DNA from: Verrucomicrobiia bacterium | GTDB lineage: Bacteria; Verrucomicrobiota; Verrucomicrobiia; Limisphaerales; JAEYXS01 | Direction: 5' to 3' | DNA: 64,000 bases | Assembly: GCA_036405135.1 (NCBI GenBank) | Contig: DASWYF010000020.1 | Span: 248,001 to 312,000, forward strand | Shown: piece by piece, positions 62,335 through 64,000 of the stretch | Numbering within the stretch: position 1 is the first letter of the stretch | How the letters are laid out: every line of letters starts with the position of its first letter | Program-made: the position numbers and the translations under genes | Notes under the pieces: generated by a model | What the model was told of the DNA's origin: nothing | The model's database searches: none | Seen by the model: the letters and a program-made list of their open reading frames with translations, nothing else

Positions 62335-63267
62335 ATGCGCATCACTTTCAGCACTTTTCCGAATGCCTTGGTCCCGCAACTGGGAACATTGGCATCGCGT
62401 CAGGCGAAGCTTCAGACTGAGGCGGCGACGGGGCAGCGCGTGCAGAACGCTTCTGATGATCCGGTGGCGATGCGGCGGGTGCTGGACCTGCAAGCTGAGG
62501 CGCAGAGCATGGGGCAGTATCGGAAGAATGTGACGCGCTTGCAGGAGGTGGCCGGGGCTTCTTTCACGGCGATGCGTTCTTTGCAGAAGGTTTCAGATCG
62601 CGCTTCTGAGATCGCGACGTTGGCAGATGGGCTCAAATCTCCCGAGGAGATGAAGATTTACGCGGCTGAAGTGAACCAACTCATCCAGCAGGCGGTGCAG
62701 ACGGCGAATGCGAAGAACCGTGGAGATTATATTTTTGCAGGCACGAAGAACGATCTGCCGCCGTTCACGATGGCGCTGGATGCGAATGGGCAGGTCACGG
62801 GGGTGACGTATCAGGGGAATGATTCGGTGGCGGAGAGCGAGATTGTGCCGGGACAGACGATCGCGGTGCAACCGCCGGGTGTGAACACGAGCGGCAGTGG
62901 GCCGCAAGGGTTGCTGGGGGATTCGCGCAATGGCTCGGATCTGTTCGGACATCTTATCTCGCTGCGGGATAATCTGCTGGCGGGGAATGCAGCGGGCATA
63001 GTGGCGGATCACACGAATCTCGCTAAGGACGAGGACAACCTGATGCAGCAATATGGATTGAATGGGTCGATCCAGTCGCGTCTGGAAGTGACGGCGGCAC
63101 GGATCGGCGATCAATTGCTCTCGGTGGAATCGGTGGTGTCGCAGGAAGTGGATGCGGATCTGGCGGAGACGCTGGTGAAGCTGAATGAGACGCAGATGGC
63201 GTATCAGGCGGCGCTGCAGAGCGGGGCTTCTATCATGAAGATGTCGTTGATGGATTATCTCAGGTGA
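62335..63267 (+). CDS. flgL: flagellar hook-associated protein FlgL (HAP3)
   Basis: A 310-residue FlgL. The N-terminus MRITFSTFPNALVPQLG, then TGQRVQNASDDPVAMRRVLD, and the C-terminus LVKLNETQMAYQAALQSGAS plus IMKMSLMDYLR match FlgL. It is the second junction protein and related to flagellin. It follows flgK after 240 bases that contain no convincing gene; a ribosome-binding site is not obvious. Last flagellar gene in the window. Confidence 0.94.
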   Translation: MRITFSTFPNALVPQLGTLASRQAKLQTEAATGQRVQNASDDPVAMRRVLDLQAEAQSMGQYRKNVTRLQEVAGASFTAMRSLQKVSDRASEIATLADGLKSPEEMKIYAAEVNQLIQQAVQTANAKNRGDYIFAGTKNDLPPFTMALDANGQVTGVTYQGNDSVAESEIVPGQTIAVQPPGVNTSGSGPQGLLGDSRNGSDLFGHLISLRDNLLAGNAAGIVADHTNLAKDEDNLMQQYGLNGSIQSRLEVTAARIGDQLLSVESVVSQEVDADLAETLVKLNETQMAYQAALQSGASIMKMSLMDYLR

Positions 63268-63330
63268 GTTTCTAGTTTCTGGTTTTGAGTTTCGGGTTGA
63301 TGAACCACGGATGCGCTGAGGGGGAATTTT

Positions 63331-63351
63331 AGCCACAGATTGAACACAGAT
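63331..63351 (+). repeat. dispersed repeat AGCCACAGATTGAACAC (copy B) and related boilerplate
   Basis: AGCCACAGATTGAACACAGAT matches copy A (12042-12062, minus) at 20 of 21 positions. The surrounding gap (63268-63546) also holds GAACCACGGATG, AACACGGATG and ACCACGGAGACACGGAG units, all variations of a dispersed intergenic sequence. No gene is seen in the gap. Confidence 0.6.
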
Positions 63352-63546
63352 GGAACACGGATGGGGGTGGAAAATCTTGGGCTTCAGGTCGAAGGAAGAT
63401 TTACCACGGAGACACGGAGAGCGCGGAGGGGGGAGAGTTTTCAACCGAATGGGGTCAAGCGAATGAAGGGGTGATTTTTCGAATCAGGAGATGCGGGAAC
63501 TTGTTTGTCGCTTGCGTCAGGGTTCAGTTCTCGGAAAAGTGGCGGG

Positions 63547-64000
63547 GTGAAATCTACCCTGAAGTGCTGGCTGGTGGTGACGGTGTCGTTGTTGATCGGG
63601 AATCATCTGCGATTGGATGCGGCGGAGAGTAGCGTTGCGCTGACGAATATCGTGTTCGGGTCGTGCTTGAATAAGGTGGAGCATCCGATGCTGGATCGTA
63701 CGCTCGAGGTGCCGATGGATCTTTTCATTTTCATGGGGGATAACATTTACGGTGACACGACGAACATGACGGTGATGCGGGCGAAGTATGATGCGCTGAA
63801 GAACAGCCGTTTTTTCCAAGGATTGAAGAAGAAGGCGCCGTTTGTAGCGACGTGGGATGATCATGATTACGGGGTGAATGATGGTGGAGCGAACTTTGCT
63901 TTTAAGAAGGAATCGCAGGAGGAATTCTATAACTGGCTGGATGAGCCGCAGGATTCGCCACGGCGCAAGCAGGAGGGGGTTTACAGCTCGCACATTTATG
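63547..64000 (+). CDS. PhoD-like alkaline phosphatase/phosphodiesterase, N-terminal part
   Basis: The gene starts with GTG at 63547 and is cut by the window end; 151 residues are visible. A signal peptide (about 1-26) is followed by IVFGSCLNK, FIFMGDNIYGDT and FVATWDDHDYGVNDGG. These are metal-binding blocks of the PhoD-like metallophosphatase family. It probably cleaves phosphate mono- or diesters outside the cytoplasm. No operon partner can be seen. Confidence 0.88.
   Translation, partial: MKSTLKCWLVVTVSLLIGNHLRLDAAESSVALTNIVFGSCLNKVEHPMLDRTLEVPMDLFIFMGDNIYGDTTNMTVMRAKYDALKNSRFFQGLKKKAPFVATWDDHDYGVNDGGANFAFKKESQEEFYNWLDEPQDSPRRKQEGVYSSHIY

Overview
The window looks like a chromosome segment of a Gram-negative, flagellated member of the Verrucomicrobiota. 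Four family markers point there. There is a DUF1552 protein paired with a DUF1592-type protein carrying CxxCH motifs. There is a large secreted propeller protein with a C-terminal PVC-type c-heme domain. Several pseudopilins start with [10 protein letters not shown]-like sequences. A sulfatase and a GH42 glycosidase complete the set. P- and L-ring genes and a porin show an outer membrane. No rRNA or tRNA gene was seen, and no CRISPR array.

Left part (1-30.1 kb): a mosaic of small operons. In order: the end of a LuxR-type regulator; the DUF1552/DUF1592 pair (minus strand); two tandem lipoprotein + pseudopilin gene pairs; a sulfatase; a glutamine amidotransferase (trpG/pabA type); a tesA-like esterase divergent from an ABC ATPase; a zinc alcohol/glucose dehydrogenase; an IS200-like transposase element with mirrored hairpin flanks; a cyclase-family hydrolase; two membrane-anchored helical proteins of unknown function; a four-gene pseudopilin operon (minus); a GH42 protein lacking the expected acid/base glutamate; a ParE/Phd toxin-antitoxin pair with a palindromic operator; miaA; an alpha/beta hydrolase; the PVC-type cytochrome/propeller protein; an array of short hairpins; and a mannose-6-phosphate-isomerase-like cupin.

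Right part (30.4-63.3 kb): one continuous plus-strand flagellar cluster. The order is flgB flgC fliE fliF fliG fliH fliI fliJ motE-like fliK flgD flgE fliL fliM fliN fliO fliP fliQ fliR flhB flhA, then a porin/binding-protein/chemoreceptor cassette, then flhF, a small membrane protein, fliA, motA, motB, a small CxC protein, flgF flgG flgA flgH flgI flgJ flgN flgK flgL. Many genes overlap by 1-17 bases. Three sigma-54-type promoters (30.40, 52.22 and 55.55 kb) share an extra AAGGGTTTTA-like element just upstream of the -24 box, and a plausible sigma-28 site precedes the chemoreceptor cassette. This suggests that sigma-54 drives basal body, export, fliA and motor genes, and FliA drives the sensory cassette. 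Flagellin (fliC), fliD, fliS, flgM and flhG are not present here and must lie elsewhere or be absent.

The window ends in a PhoD-like phosphatase cut by the boundary. The observations I find most worth following are the 7-3-7 hairpin array at 28.3-28.7 kb and its possible link to the IS200-like element, the extended sigma-54 promoters, the lipoprotein/pseudopilin pairs with an almost identical 3' part, and the GH42 protein without its acid/base residue.
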